Source of the DNA: Chimonanthus salicifolius
Taxonomy: Eukaryota > Streptophyta > Magnoliopsida > Laurales > Calycanthaceae
DNA length: 64,000 bases
Assembly (NCBI GenBank): GCA_013350335.1
Contig: CM023540.1
Coordinates: 18,729,828-18,793,827 of the forward strand
Reading direction: 5' to 3'
The translations under genes and the position numbers were made by a program. Under the pieces are notes generated by a model. That model made no database searches. It was not told the DNA's origin and saw only the letters and a program-made list of their open reading frames with translations. Numbering within the stretch: the stretch's first letter is position 1; each line of letters begins with the position of its first letter. This document shows positions 44,301 through 54,614 of the stretch, one piece after another.

Positions 44301-45402
44301 GAAGTCTGGATTGGACTTAGTTCATTGCACTACCTGTAATAAACTAATAACTACCAACACAATGTCTAGGACATGGAGACATGGACTCATGTGGCTATTC
44401 ATTCATTGATGGCCCATTTTTTTTTTTGAATGGAATTTAAATTTTTTTTAATGGATTGATGGCCCATTTTAACTCTTCATGGAGACTATGTTGCACAGAG
44501 TCACATACTTATACACACTCACACCCATGTCAGATGCCCGTAGATACTGTAGGCACTCTTACCCATTCTTTAAGGAGTATTTTAGTGCTTTTGAGCATTA
44601 TTTTCTAAGATGACTAATATTACAACAGTTTTCTCCTCTTAAAACCTCATTAAAATATGAATATATTTGTCACCCAAATGTTTTAGATTAAAATTAGTAT
44701 ATCATTTTTCTATTATTGTTATTTTCACATTTTATTTTCATTTAAAATAAATTTAGATTAATTTTATTTAAATATAGTGTTGTGTCCCTGTTTCCTATTT
44801 TTTTAGAGTTGTTGTGTCCAACACCTTGTACCTTTATCGGACATTGACACTTGTAGCATGGAGGCTGGACTAAATGAGTAGAGTCTAAGTTACATTTTTC
44901 ACGTCTTTTTAAAAAAGGTTACATTTTTCACACTATCATAAATGGGGAGGGTGTTAAATGAAAAAGGATGGACAACTGAGCTGTGCATGTCTTTGTACAA
45001 CAATGATGACAATGGAAGGGCTGAATTTTGGGGCTTTTTTTTTTCCTTGAAATCTCATGAAATGCCAGCTGTTAGAGAGAGCTGCTTTTTACCTTTGTTG
45101 CCCATGTGGGTTGGCAGCATTTTTTATTTTTTATTTGGAACATTGCAGAAAGCAGAAAGTTGTCCTCCATAGTGGTATTTGCTGGGCTGTTCAATCAAAA
45201 TCCTACGGCTTGAATTTTAGCTACATATGGAAGCCCATACATAGACATAGGTTTATAGGAATTAAGCTCCTTCACACTGGTTTGTGGCATAATACACTAA
45301 GAACCTTTATGTCGGACCCACTTGAGACCCTAATGTGGCCCTACTATAGACCATTGTGATGGTTGGTTGCAAAGGACTTCACTTGAATATGGGACTCGTA
45401 AA
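44301..45402. other. Intergenic, no gene seen
   Basis: Short overlapping frames only. A duplicated phrase GATGGCCCATTTTTTTT / GATGGCCCATTTTAACTC lies near 44408 and 44458. Confidence 0.45.
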
Positions 45403-45407
45403 GGATC

Positions 45408-45969
45408 TGTAACGCCCTGACCCTCTAGCACAATATTGTTCGCTTTCGGCCCACCTACATGAGCACGCACGACTTTGCTTTGGCGAGCCAATCCAAAGTT
45501 TGCTCCCAAAAAAAGGCCTTGTGCTAGAAAGAGAGAAGCTCCAAGCTTATATCTCACAACAATCCAACTCTCATTGGCAATATGGGACCTTTCACGCCAT
45601 CTTGACGACTTTCAAGGACCCCATTCTTGCCTCTCACAAACTTGGGGTATTACAATCCACGTTCTTTAAGACCAAAGCTGTCCCTGGCTCTGTCCACACC
45701 CACATCCTAGAGTTGAATCTTGCTCTGATGCCATTTGTAACGACCCGACCCTCCAACACAATATTGTTTGCTTTGTGCCTCACTTACGCGAGCCCGCACG
45801 ACTAGCCAATCCAATGTTTGCTCCCAAAAGGCCTTATGCTAGAAAGAGAAAAGCTCCAAACTTATATCTCACAACAATCCAACTCTCATTGGCGATATGG
45901 GACCTTTCACGCCATCTTGACGACTCTCAAGGAACCCATTCTCGCCTCTCACAAACCTGAGGTATTACA
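45408..45969 (-). mobile_element. Complete TRIM retrotransposon with exact 5-bp TSD
   Basis: Two LTRs (45408-45654 and 45736-45969, about 240 bp, roughly 90 percent alike by eye) bracket an 81-bp interior. The element is flanked by GGATC at 45403-45407 and 45970-45974. On the minus strand the LTR begins TGTAATACC and ends GTTACA, followed by TGGCATCAGAGC (complement of 45722-45733), a primer-binding site for initiator methionine tRNA. There is no coding capacity, as expected for terminal-repeat retrotransposons in miniature. LTR divergence implies moderate age. Confidence 0.93.
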
Positions 45970-45974
45970 GGATC

Positions 45975-46815
45975 TGCGTCATTGGATCACTTTATACATG
46001 CTTTCTTAGGAAATGAAGTTATGTTGGATAAAGAAATTCAAGTGATCAAAATTATGCAGCCTTGACAAAAATGCTTCACTGATCCAATGAAGGTGATTTT
46101 ATGTGTCATTTTTAAGCTTAGTCCTTTGACCAATCCATTCCTGTGGTCTGAATTGGATTGCAGATGGGTGCTCAGCACCCTGTGCGTGGGGTATAATTTC
46201 CTGTTATACATATATCACTATAATGAGTGTGGATGATGCATCCAGTACCGATTCTAGAGGATACACTGTTGTTTTTAGTATAATGACTTGTATGCATAAG
46301 TGGATTTATTGTGGTTATCTGGTCTGTGGCTTCTCTATATCATGTCATTGCTCCTCCAAACACCACAAACATGCATTTTTAGGATGGCATCTCTGTGTGG
46401 GAAAATCTTTTGTGACCGACCTGCATTCATTCATCATTGTAACTTGGCGTGAGTGTGTTACATTTCAGGCTGTATTTCTATAACATTTTATTTTGGATTT
46501 GTGGATGCCTGCTTATGGTGTTTGCTGGGTTGCTGAACCCTCCACCATATAGTTACATGTCTGGCTGTGGTTTGTCCATCACAGCCAAGCTGCCCAAGCG
46601 CTTATGAAATCAACTCCTACCATGTGCCAAAATTAATTTATTTATGAGGCCTCATTGTTACTGCATCTTCTTTCATTTTGATCTATGTTGAGCAGACACT
46701 TGAAGATGTGTGATACACACTTGTCAGACATTGGTAGACAATTGCACCCACTCTTCATGACATTTTAGCATTTATTGCCAAAATGACTAAATTATTATGT
46801 CATCTTTCTCCTCTT
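45975..46815. other. Intergenic, nothing recognised
   Basis: No convincing gene, RNA or repeat between the TRIM and MULE 5. Confidence 0.45.
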
Positions 46816-47904
46816 AAAACTTAATGGGCTTTTTTGGTGAAAATACCTCAAAATTTGTGAATTTTGGTGGCAGTGCCTCCAAAAAAAATTAGCTTAGAGT
46901 GCCTCGTGCTAAATTTAATACGACAATAACCTTCTATCACGAAAAGTCATTTTTGAAGGGGAAAATGCCCCTCAAAACCAAGATTAGATTGTTTTTTTTT
47001 TTTTTTTTAACTTCAAACTTTAGCTTCAATCTGCAAAATCAGATCAGACTCTTCCTAATGTAGGGTTGGCTAGAAATCCTAAATTAATATCTATGCAAAT
47101 CTACGAAGACTTGACCTACGCTAATCTAAAATGATGATATGAACACATGTATGGAATAAATTGAGATTATTAACTAGACCACAATAAGCAATTAAAGGTA
47201 AGTCAACATGTCCAAACACATCCACCATTATTAACATTCATTTGAGATTCCAAATCACAGTTAATACTCTTGAAGCCCTAATTCTGACCCTAAGGATGCT
47301 CAACAAATCAGTCCCATGAAGATGTAATAGATCATTCAGTTAATATTGATAAACTATGCAGATTTTGAATTAATATGGGGCTGAATTGATGTCATTCAGA
47401 TGTTACACTGCTGTTTGAAGGGATAAAGGCCAGAGGAAGACTAAATGGATAGATTTGGGACTCAAGGAACAATTGGACAGTGCTGTCCCAAGTGTTTTAT
47501 GACTGTTTGGATTTAAAATGGGGTTGATTGGGGCTGTTTTGGGAGAATTTTGAATGTAGGGAGTATGGGACAGCAGTATGATGGGCTGTATGGATTGTAG
47601 TTGGAGGTAGGAAGGCCAAAAAGGCTTTAAGACAGCAGCAATGGACAGTTTTTAGATGAACGGCAGCAGTAAATGGGAGTTTTGGGTGTGGCGAAGACAA
47701 TGGAAGGGAATATCGGGGCTGGCAGAAGTTGGGTACCAGTTAGGAGGGGTGGAAGGTCATGGGTGAGTGCTTGGCCAGCGGCAAAGGGATGGGGTTTTGT
47801 GTGGGTAGGTTCCGGCCAAAAAGAAACAAAAGATAAGAGGGAAGAAGAAGAAAAGAGATAGGAAGAGAAAAAGAAGAAGAGAGGATGGTAGACTTACTTG
47901 TTGG

Positions 47905-48790
47905 TGATGCGGAACATTCTCCAGATTCTTCATATCCGGACTTTCCATTTACTTTGCTTTCCATTTTCGTATTTTGGCTATTTTCGTTTTCTATTGTTAT
48001 TTTTAGATAGGTTTATTTTTAGTAAGGAGATGTTTATATAAGTTGTAGCCTCCAAGAGGCAAAGAGAGATTTGAAAAAAAAAAGATTGAAATTTTCGCAA
48101 AAATACCTTGTAAGGTACGATTGAGTGTTGGAGTGATTCCTTGAGCGAGAGGCTTGGCGTGAGGCTTGGTGTGAGGCCTTATTTCTTCTTCTCTCTTTCT
48201 CCTCCCAAAAGCCATTCCTGTGCACTGTGCCGTGACCCATCTTGGAACCCCGGCCTTCCGCCCCTTCCCAATTGTTTTCCAAGCCTTCGCCCCTTCTCTG
48301 TACCCATCCTAGGCTTTCGCCTTCACCATAACCCATCCCTGTGTTGTCGTTCCCCATCCCAACCCCTTCCTGTGCTTCCGTTTCCCTCCAAATCTCAGAT
48401 AGTCTTCGCCGCAAGCACTATTCCTTCCCTTTTCAGCGTATATCCCCTTTTCCTTTGCTACCGTGAATCCTCTTTCTTCTTTTCTTTTTCTTTGTTTTCA
48501 AATGGTTAGCACTTTTAAGTTCCCCACGTCACTACTAAAGCATCCATATTAAGCTATTTTTCATGTGCCTGACTTAAACCATACCCATTTTAAATGTTTG
48601 GATTTTTAATGAATTGGTTACATTGAATTTCTGGAATTCTTTGTTATTTGCAATTTATCATACTATTTGATTGTTAATTTTAATTTTAATTTCAGCCCAT
48701 ATTAGATTTAAGGTGCATTTTTTTTATCCTTTTTAACTTTTAGGAACCACATTAGGCATTTACGGTCACTCTATTAGTTGTCTTGCGTCA
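47905..48790 (+). repeat. 5' LTR of the TR-GAG element
   Basis: Contains a TATA-like GTTTATATAAG at about 48047-48057 and downstream C/T-rich sequence (CTTCCGCCCCTTCCC). Open frames on either strand inside both LTRs are repeat artefacts. Confidence 0.9.
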
Positions 48791-48998
48791 AATTTGGCAT
48801 TAGTAGCTTAGGTTTAGGAGAGTTTCCTAACTTTCTAGATCTTAAGTCACATTTAGAAAAAAAATAAAATTATTAATTAATTAATTAATTGATTAATTAA
48901 TTAATAAAAAAATATATTTAAAAAAAAAAAATCATCACTTTGTTTCTTTCATTCATTGCATTTAGAGTTAAGTCACATCATTTAGTGTGTTTTGGTAT

Positions 48999-50192
48999 AT
49001 GACCACTAGAAGCGGAGTTTGTTACCAATCAGCCTCTAAAGATATGTTAGGAGAATAACCCCCAGCTTGGCTCAACCAATTGACTGCCCAGTTAAACGAA
49101 TTGCAGAAGACCCTAGAGGATACTAGAACTGATGTTGCCACCCTTTCAACCAGACTTGCAGTTTTAGAAACCCCTAGGACAGATGAAGGTGAATCAGATA
49201 ATGACAATGATAGGAATCTTAGGAATAGAAACCATCGAGGCCACAAGAATGGTCGTGGTAGATTTCAACAGCCACACAGGCAACAGGAACCTATCGAGGA
49301 CGATGAATGTGCCTTGAAGAATGTCCAAGTAGAAGCTCCCAACTATGACGGACATCTAGATCCTAAGTTTTTTATAGACTGGTTATCGGACATGGACCAA
49401 TATTTTGAGTAGCATGACATGTCTGAGGTCCGTAAGATCCGTTTTGCCAAGGTGAAATTGCTGGGATCAGCTAGACTCTTCTGAACCACTGCGGGACAGA
49501 AGATGAGGAGAGCAGGAGATGACCCCTTAAACTTGTCATGCGATGAGATGAAAGAAGTTTTGAAGGAAAAATATGTTCCCCACAGGTATTGGGACAAACT
49601 CCTTGATCAGTGGAACTTCTTGGGTCAAGGAAGTCAGACTGTTTGTGAGTATTTCACTAAATTTGACGAGTATTTCATACGATGCGAAATCGATGAGGGC
49701 CCCAGTCAGACCCTCTTCGTCCCGAGTTCTAGCGTGAGCTCATTTTGCGTCATGTTATTACCTTGGATGAAGCATATCAAGTTGTACATGAATATGAGGA
49801 CTACCGGAAATTGAATCCTCCAAGGCAGTTAGACATCCGTGGTGTCAACTTAAAGCCTAAGTCAACCACCAATGCTCCATTCCAAAACAAGAATGTAAGT
49901 GTTAAATGAGCTTCTGGTGCGAGTTCTTCCAAACAAGGGATCAAATGTTACAACTGTTATGGTTATGGATATTTCGCTCACGAATGTCCTACCAAGAATC
50001 GGAATAAGGAAAGAACCCTTATGATGGAAAAACAATCCAATGAAAAGACTGACGAGGACATTGAGAATGAATATATGGGAGAACATCCCGAAAGTGATGA
50101 GGGCATTGACGATATCGATGAATATCCCATTGGGTTGGTTAGGTGTGTTCCCATATCATCCCCATCCAGTGCCAGTGTCACCCAAGTTGTCT
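48999..50192 (+). pseudogene. gag: Broken Ty3-type gag
   Basis: Structural protein of the retrotransposon. The likely start is ATG at 48999 (MTTRSGVCYQ), with a stop at 49056-49058 soon after. The core includes a helical region (LTAQLNELQKTLEDTRTDVA), APNYDGHLDPKFFIDWLSDM, and KEKYVPHRYWDKLLDQWNFL typical of Ty3/gypsy gag. A CCHC zinc knuckle, CYNCYGYGYFAHEC, lies near 49950-49990, and an acidic tail follows. In-frame stops at 49410-49412 and 49482-49484 (at expected Trp positions) and at 49907-49909, plus a frame disruption near 49720, make it non-functional. Confidence 0.85.
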
Positions 50193-50927
50193 GAGTCTGC
50201 ATCTGCATCTGCATTTGCATCACATACACATGCATTGCACTCTGAAATTAAAACTGAAATTAATACATGCAATGAACAATATGAGCTTGCTGCAGATTCT
50301 TATTGTAAGTTCTAGGATGTCAATGTGGGTCATTCTATAACGATCCACATGATTGAGGCAAATTCGACCCAGTGTGCATTCCTTATCATACCCTACACCA
50401 TTCCATGACCCAGTTACTTTACCACTCCACCCCACCCCACCTCATATGAGCCTCATCATGACCCACATATTAGCCTACCTAGCCCACTTCATAATCCATG
50501 GCCTGAATTTACAAAGACTTCCCTATCACCCAAAAGAGAGAAGGTAGAGTTTGTACTGAATGAGAAAGTAGTTCCCACACGCCAGCCGAAGACAGAATTC
50601 ATATTGTTGACAGCAGATGACCTTCAGGACATGATCCGACTCTTCTGGAGAGATACCACAACTTTGTATCACCAGATGTGTCTTTTTCTCATTTACAGCA
50701 TGTTGCCCATAGTGACAGTTTAGATATTCGAACATCCCAGCGACGACAGAAGAAAGTCACTCTAGCAATATTGTGGCTTGATGATAACTCTATTGGATGA
50801 TATTTGAAGACCTCACGTGCGTGTGTTGCATATTGAAGACCCCACACTGGAAAGACGCGTGTGTGAGACGATTGATGTCTTTTCATCTGCTTGAACTTGA
50901 GGTCGAGTTCTTTTCAGTTGGAGAGAT
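50193..50927 (+). other. Non-coding remainder of the TR-GAG interior
   Basis: No reverse transcriptase, RNase H or integrase motifs. The last 60 bp (CTTGAACTTGAGGTCGAGTT...TTTTCAGTTGGAGAGA) resemble the end of a gypsy polyprotein followed by the polypurine tract, suggesting that pol was deleted internally. Confidence 0.5.
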
Positions 50928-51821
50928 TGATGCGGAGCATTCTCCAGATTCTTCAGATCCGGACTTTCCATTTACTTTGCTTTCCATTTTCGTATTTTGG
51001 CTATTTTCGTTTTCTATTGTTTTTTTTAGATAGGTTTATTTTTATTAAGGAGATGTTTATATAAGTTGTAGCCTCCAAGAGGCAAAGAGAGATTTGAATA
51101 AAAAAAGATTGAAATTTTCGCAAAAATACCTTGTAAGGTACGATTGAGTGTTGGAGTGATTCCTTGAGCGAGAGGCTTGGCGTGAGGCTTGGTGTGAGGC
51201 CTTATTTCTTCTTCTTCTCTCTTTCTCCTCCCAAAAGCCATTCCTGTGCACTGTGCCGTGACCCATCTTGGAACCTCGGCCTTCCGCCCCTTCCCAATTG
51301 TTTTCCAAGCCTTCGCCCCTTCTCTGTACCCATCCTAGGCTTTCGCCTTCACCATAACCCATCCCTGTGTTGTCGTTCCCCATCCCAACCCCTTCTTGTG
51401 CTTCCGTTTCCCTCCAAATCTCAGATAGTCTTCGCCTCAAGCACCTTTCCTTCCCTTTTCAGCGTATATCCCCTTTTCCTTTGCTACCGTGAATCCTCTT
51501 TCTTCTTTTCTTTTTCTTTGTTTTCGAATAGTTGCCCTAAGCTCTTTTAAGTTCCCCACGTCACTACTAAAGCATCCATATTAAGCTATTTTTCATGTGC
51601 CTGACTTAAACCATACCCATTTTAAATGTTTGGATTTTTAATGAATTGGTTACTTTGAATTTCTGAAATTCTTTGTTATTTGCAATTTATCATATTATTT
51701 ATTGTTAATTTTAATTTTAATTTCAGCCCATATTAGATTTAGAATGCATTTTTTTTATCCATTTTAATTTTTAGGAACTACATTAGGCATTTAAGGTCAC
51801 CCTATTAGTTGTCATGCATCA
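50928..51821 (+). repeat. 3' LTR of the TR-GAG element
   Basis: Copy of 47905-48790 with scattered substitutions and small indels, including a CTT triplet expansion in the TTCTTCTTCTCTC run and a small insertion near 51530. Confidence 0.9.
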
Positions 51822-52173
51822 GTTAGCTTTACATTAAACCCTCAAGGGGATTCCATTGATACCATGCGCATAGGCCAAGCTTTCCTTATCTTTATTTCAT
51901 TCCATCGTGTATTCCTCGTCTTTACAAAGCTTTTTTTTAACAAAAAAAACAAAGGGACCGGCAGCTCCTTGTTGTTTTCTAAAGCTTTAGGGCAACTAAT
52001 GAGGTTAAATGACATGAATGCCCCCCTTATTATAATAATTCATAATGACAAATTTGCCCTCATATAAAAGAAAACAAACTAAAAGATACGGCTAAATAAA
52101 AATAAATTAAAATCAAATCAAAGTCTAATAACATCAATTCCAAATAAAATAAAATAAAATGCTCCTGCATCAC

Positions 52174-52557
52174 TTACTCTCTTGCTCCTATCTTTGACTT
52201 CACTTCTCCATAATCCTCTTCACATTCTTTCCCTTTTACCATAGTTTCAATGGGCTTCGCATCTTCAAAACCCATCTCAGATTCTTATTCTTTTTTCACA
52301 CCATTCTTCGGCATAGAATCATTAGAACAAAGTTCCAAACCCTCAAGAATTTCTCTATTCACTTGGGAAGAAATTCAAACACCATAACCAATGGTCGATC
52401 CCTTTACAGTAAGGGAGTGAGAGAGAAATCCAGTTGTGTCAGGGATGAAGTTGATGGAAGCACCCGTGTAGTTTTCAGCAATAGAAAGCGCTCGGAGGAT
52501 GTGGGAATTGAGTGTTTCAAGCCCAAGGATCTTTTCAATCTTTTCAGCAAAGACCAT
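52174..52557 (-). pseudogene. Unidentified coding-like fragment carried by MULE 5
   Basis: From an ATG at 52557, the minus strand reads 60 codons (MVFAEKIEKILGLETLNSHI...SLTVKGSTIGYGV), then TGA at 52375-52377. The same frame continues for about 65 codons with balanced, protein-like composition (NREILEGLELCSNDSMPKNG, then MGFEDAKPIETMVKGKE) to a final TAA at 52174-52176, with one more in-frame TAA between. The composition and long frame suggest a fragment of a cellular gene, captured or retrocopied, but I do not recognise the family. Confidence 0.45.
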
Positions 52558-52923
52558 CAATATAGAAACCAATAACAAAACAAGAAGGGAAAAAATGAGA
52601 GAATGGAATATTGAGTAGAGAATGCAAGTCTTTGCACTGTGCTTGACAAAAACACAGAGTGCAAAACCCAGTATGAGACCGATTTCTGCACTAGCACAGA
52701 ATGCTAAGTCATGTTTACATTCAATTCATGATAGCACTAGTTGTTCGGGTGACTGTTTCACATGTTCGGAAAAACTTTGTTTACACTAGCATAGCGAGGG
52801 ACATTTTTATTCTAAATTTTGCACGAGGCTTTCTGAGCTAAATATATATATTTTTTTTTGAGGCATTGCCATCCGAATGTGTGAATTTTGAAGTATTTTT
52901 TCCAAAAAATTCCAAAACTTAAT

Positions 52924-53256
52924 TAAAATACCAATATGAATGTTACCTAAACATTTAGATTAAAATTAGTATATTATTTTCTACTAGTGTTGTTTTCACA
53001 CCTTATTTTCATTTAAAATAGATTCAGATTTAAATTTGCTATTGTTCTCGATTGTCTAGTTCAGCAGCTCACCCCCATGTTGGACTTCAAGAGATGCGCC
53101 CCTGCCTATGGAACTTAGTTATTTATGACAGGTTTTGGAAAAGATGACAACAGTGTGTGTCTAAAGTAATGGAAACTTTGGGTTGACAAGACTCATAATT
53201 TCTTACATGCTTGGCAAGGTTGATATAGACCTTTAGACAAGCTGTGCTTATACTGA
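52924..53256. other. Spacer between MULE 5 and the hAT-like element
   Basis: No gene or defined repeat is visible in these 330 bp. Confidence 0.5.
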
Positions 53257-53399
53257 GCAGGAGCAGGGCCGTCTAGACCATAAGGTGAGTGAGGCACTCG
53301 CCTTAGGCCCCCGTAAAACAGCTCACTCGTGCAATCCGCAAAACTCTAAAAATAACAACGGAAAAGGGCCCCCATTTTAAGTTTGCCGCATACCCTATC

Positions 53400-53580
53400 C
53401 TTCGCCTCTCTCTCTCTCTCGCTCTCTCATGACACTGCTCTCCTCTCTCTCAGTGCGCTCTCTCAACGTCGATCTGCCCCTCTACTTGGAGCCTAGGTAT
53501 TCCTAATTCCATATTTCCATCTTCAGTTAGGGATTAATTGAATCAAGATCTAAGATGGGTTCTCAGATCTGACTAGAGGG
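53400..53580 (+). other. Captured 5' leader with CT microsatellite
   Basis: CGCCTCTCTCTCTCTCTCGC and further CTCTCTC runs (53402-53465) are followed by a possible leader intron start (CCTAG|GTATTCC near 53492-53503) and GATCTGACTAGAGGG directly before the ATG. CT-rich leaders with an intron are common in plant housekeeping genes, supporting origin from a cellular gene. Confidence 0.45.
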
Positions 53581-53739
53581 ATGTCGTTCCTATGGGAGAA
53601 GAGTGACACACGGAGATGGATAGTTTGGAGGACTAGGGATTCCAAGCCCTTCTTCATTGCCTTTGCCACCATCTGCGGCGTCGTCTTTGGTGTCATTGGC
53701 TACGCTGTGATGCAGCTCACCAGCTCCCGCAACAAGTAA
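53581..53739 (+). pseudogene. Captured exon of a small single-pass membrane protein gene
   Basis: The frame starts MSFLWEKSDTRRWIVWRTRD, continues SKPFFIAFATICGVVFGVIG as a hydrophobic segment (residues about 23-44), and reaches MQLTSSRNK before a TAA at 53737-53739. The frame would continue LEAHLHKTTRPDT to about 53781, where intron-like sequence starts. I recall a conserved, uncharacterised plant membrane protein with this N-terminus, whose parent has a Glu- or Gln-like codon at the stop. Being inside hAT-type ends, premature and lacking later exons, it is most likely a transduplicated fragment. Confidence 0.65.
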
Positions 53740-54345
53740 CTCGAAGCCCATCTCCACAAGACCACCAGACCCGACACCTTGTTAATCTTCTTCTTTCTAT
53801 TACCTTTCTGCTTTCTTTCTATGCTTTTGATTCTCTTTCATTCTATTTGGTCCCATTGTAGATGGGTATCTACTTAAGGATCCCCAATGCCACTGATCTG
53901 AAATGGAATTTTTCCCTTAATTATTTCTTTTCGATTGGTGTTGAAGTTTTTTGCTTGTAACTATGTTCTTTCGTCATGCAGTAAGATTCTTTAAGACTGC
54001 ACTGTGATTTTTCGACATGGGTATTTTCTAGCTTGTCCGGCCGGATTAATTTTTAATACCCAATTATGCCATGTGTCTTTTTTTTATGTTGTGGAATAAT
54101 TGGATTTGTGTACTGGGAAAGGTTGGGTTTTCCCTCCCTATAGAATGAAGAATGTATTTAAATGATTGGGGAGATCAAGATAGACATGATTCATTCTAGA
54201 CAATTACCATTTCTTGTATTAAATGCACGTTTTTTTTTGGGTGCCTAAATGATAACAAAATCTATACAATTGGATAGCTTAATTAGATAATTTTTTTAAT
54301 TATATATAATTTTAATTTTAATTAAATATTACTTATAATATTATA

Positions 54346-54536
54346 ATCTTTCTGTCCCAAATTAGTTGTCCTATATGGATTTTAGAATTGTCCCAAAATA
54401 GTTGTCTCATTTGTATTGGAGTAGTATAAAATGTGTTGAAAATGCATGAGATCACATAGAGTACTAGCCTTATATAGAGAATCCTTTAAAAAACACAAAT
54501 ATTTCAAATGAGACAACTAAAATGGGACGGAAGGAG
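54346..54536. mobile_element. Stowaway-like MITE (191 bp)
   Basis: The right end GGGACGGAAGGAG is followed by TA (54537-54538). The left end (A)TCTTTCTGTCCC is preceded by TA (54344-54345). Inner arms AGTTGTC(C/T)CAT and GAGACAACTA pair. CTCC(T/C)TCCGTCCC ends with TA targets define Stowaway. Confidence 0.82.
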
Positions 54537-54614
54537 TATTAAATACCAAGAATGCCCCATTTATATTTTTTTATCTTAGGCCTCAACTTACGTGTAGACA
54601 GCCCTGAGCAGGAG

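Larger units (their letters stand above)
47905..51821 (+). mobile_element. Gag-only LTR retrotransposon (TR-GAG type) nested in MULE 5
   Basis: LTRs at 47905-48790 and 50928-51821 are about 890 bp and highly similar; they start TGATGC and end GC(A/G)TCA. The flanking TSD is GTTGG (47900-47904) versus GTTAG (51822-51826), one mismatch. A degenerate primer-binding site follows the 5' LTR (TTGGCATTAGTAGCTTAGG, 48794-48812), and a purine tract GGAGAGA precedes the 3' LTR. The interior is only 2.1 kb, with a broken gag and no reverse transcriptase, integrase or protease domains. It would rely on a partner element for movement. Confidence 0.9.
46826..52913. mobile_element. MULE 5: Pack-MULE-like element with 10-bp TSD, hosting a nested LTR retrotransposon
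   Basis: AAAACTTAAT occurs at 46816-46825 and 52914-52923. Inside these are inverted ends of about 110 bp: left GGGCTTTTTTGGTGAAAATACCTCAAAATT...GCCTC...TTAGCTTAGAGTGCCTCGTGC; right the inverted equivalent with TTAGCTCAGAAAGCCTCGTGC. Without the 3.9-kb nested retrotransposon the element is about 2.2 kb. It carries a non-transposase coding fragment on the minus strand near 52174-52557. TSD size and GG-starting ends match the other MULEs here, although the TIRs are short and diverged, so this is an old copy. Confidence 0.8.
53265..54606. mobile_element. hAT-like transposon with exact 8-bp TSD carrying a captured gene 5' end
   Basis: AGCAGGAG lies at 53257-53264 and 54607-54614. The ends are CAGGGCCGTCTAGACC and the inverted CAGGGCTGTCTACACG; CAGGG ends and 8-bp TSDs are the hAT signature, and the following GAGGCACTCGCCTTAGGCCCC resembles common plant hAT-family sub-terminal sequence. 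The interior holds a CT-rich leader, a small coding exon (53581-53739) and a nested Stowaway MITE (54346-54536). No transposase is present. Confidence 0.9.

Noticed and set aside
48034..51440. Repeated 120-128-residue frames on both strands
   Set aside because: They occur identically in both LTRs of the TR-GAG element and overlap each other on opposite strands; no conserved protein.
52363..52575. Plus-strand 70-residue frame
   Set aside because: Antisense of the minus-strand frame at 52174-52557, which runs longer and has more protein-like composition.
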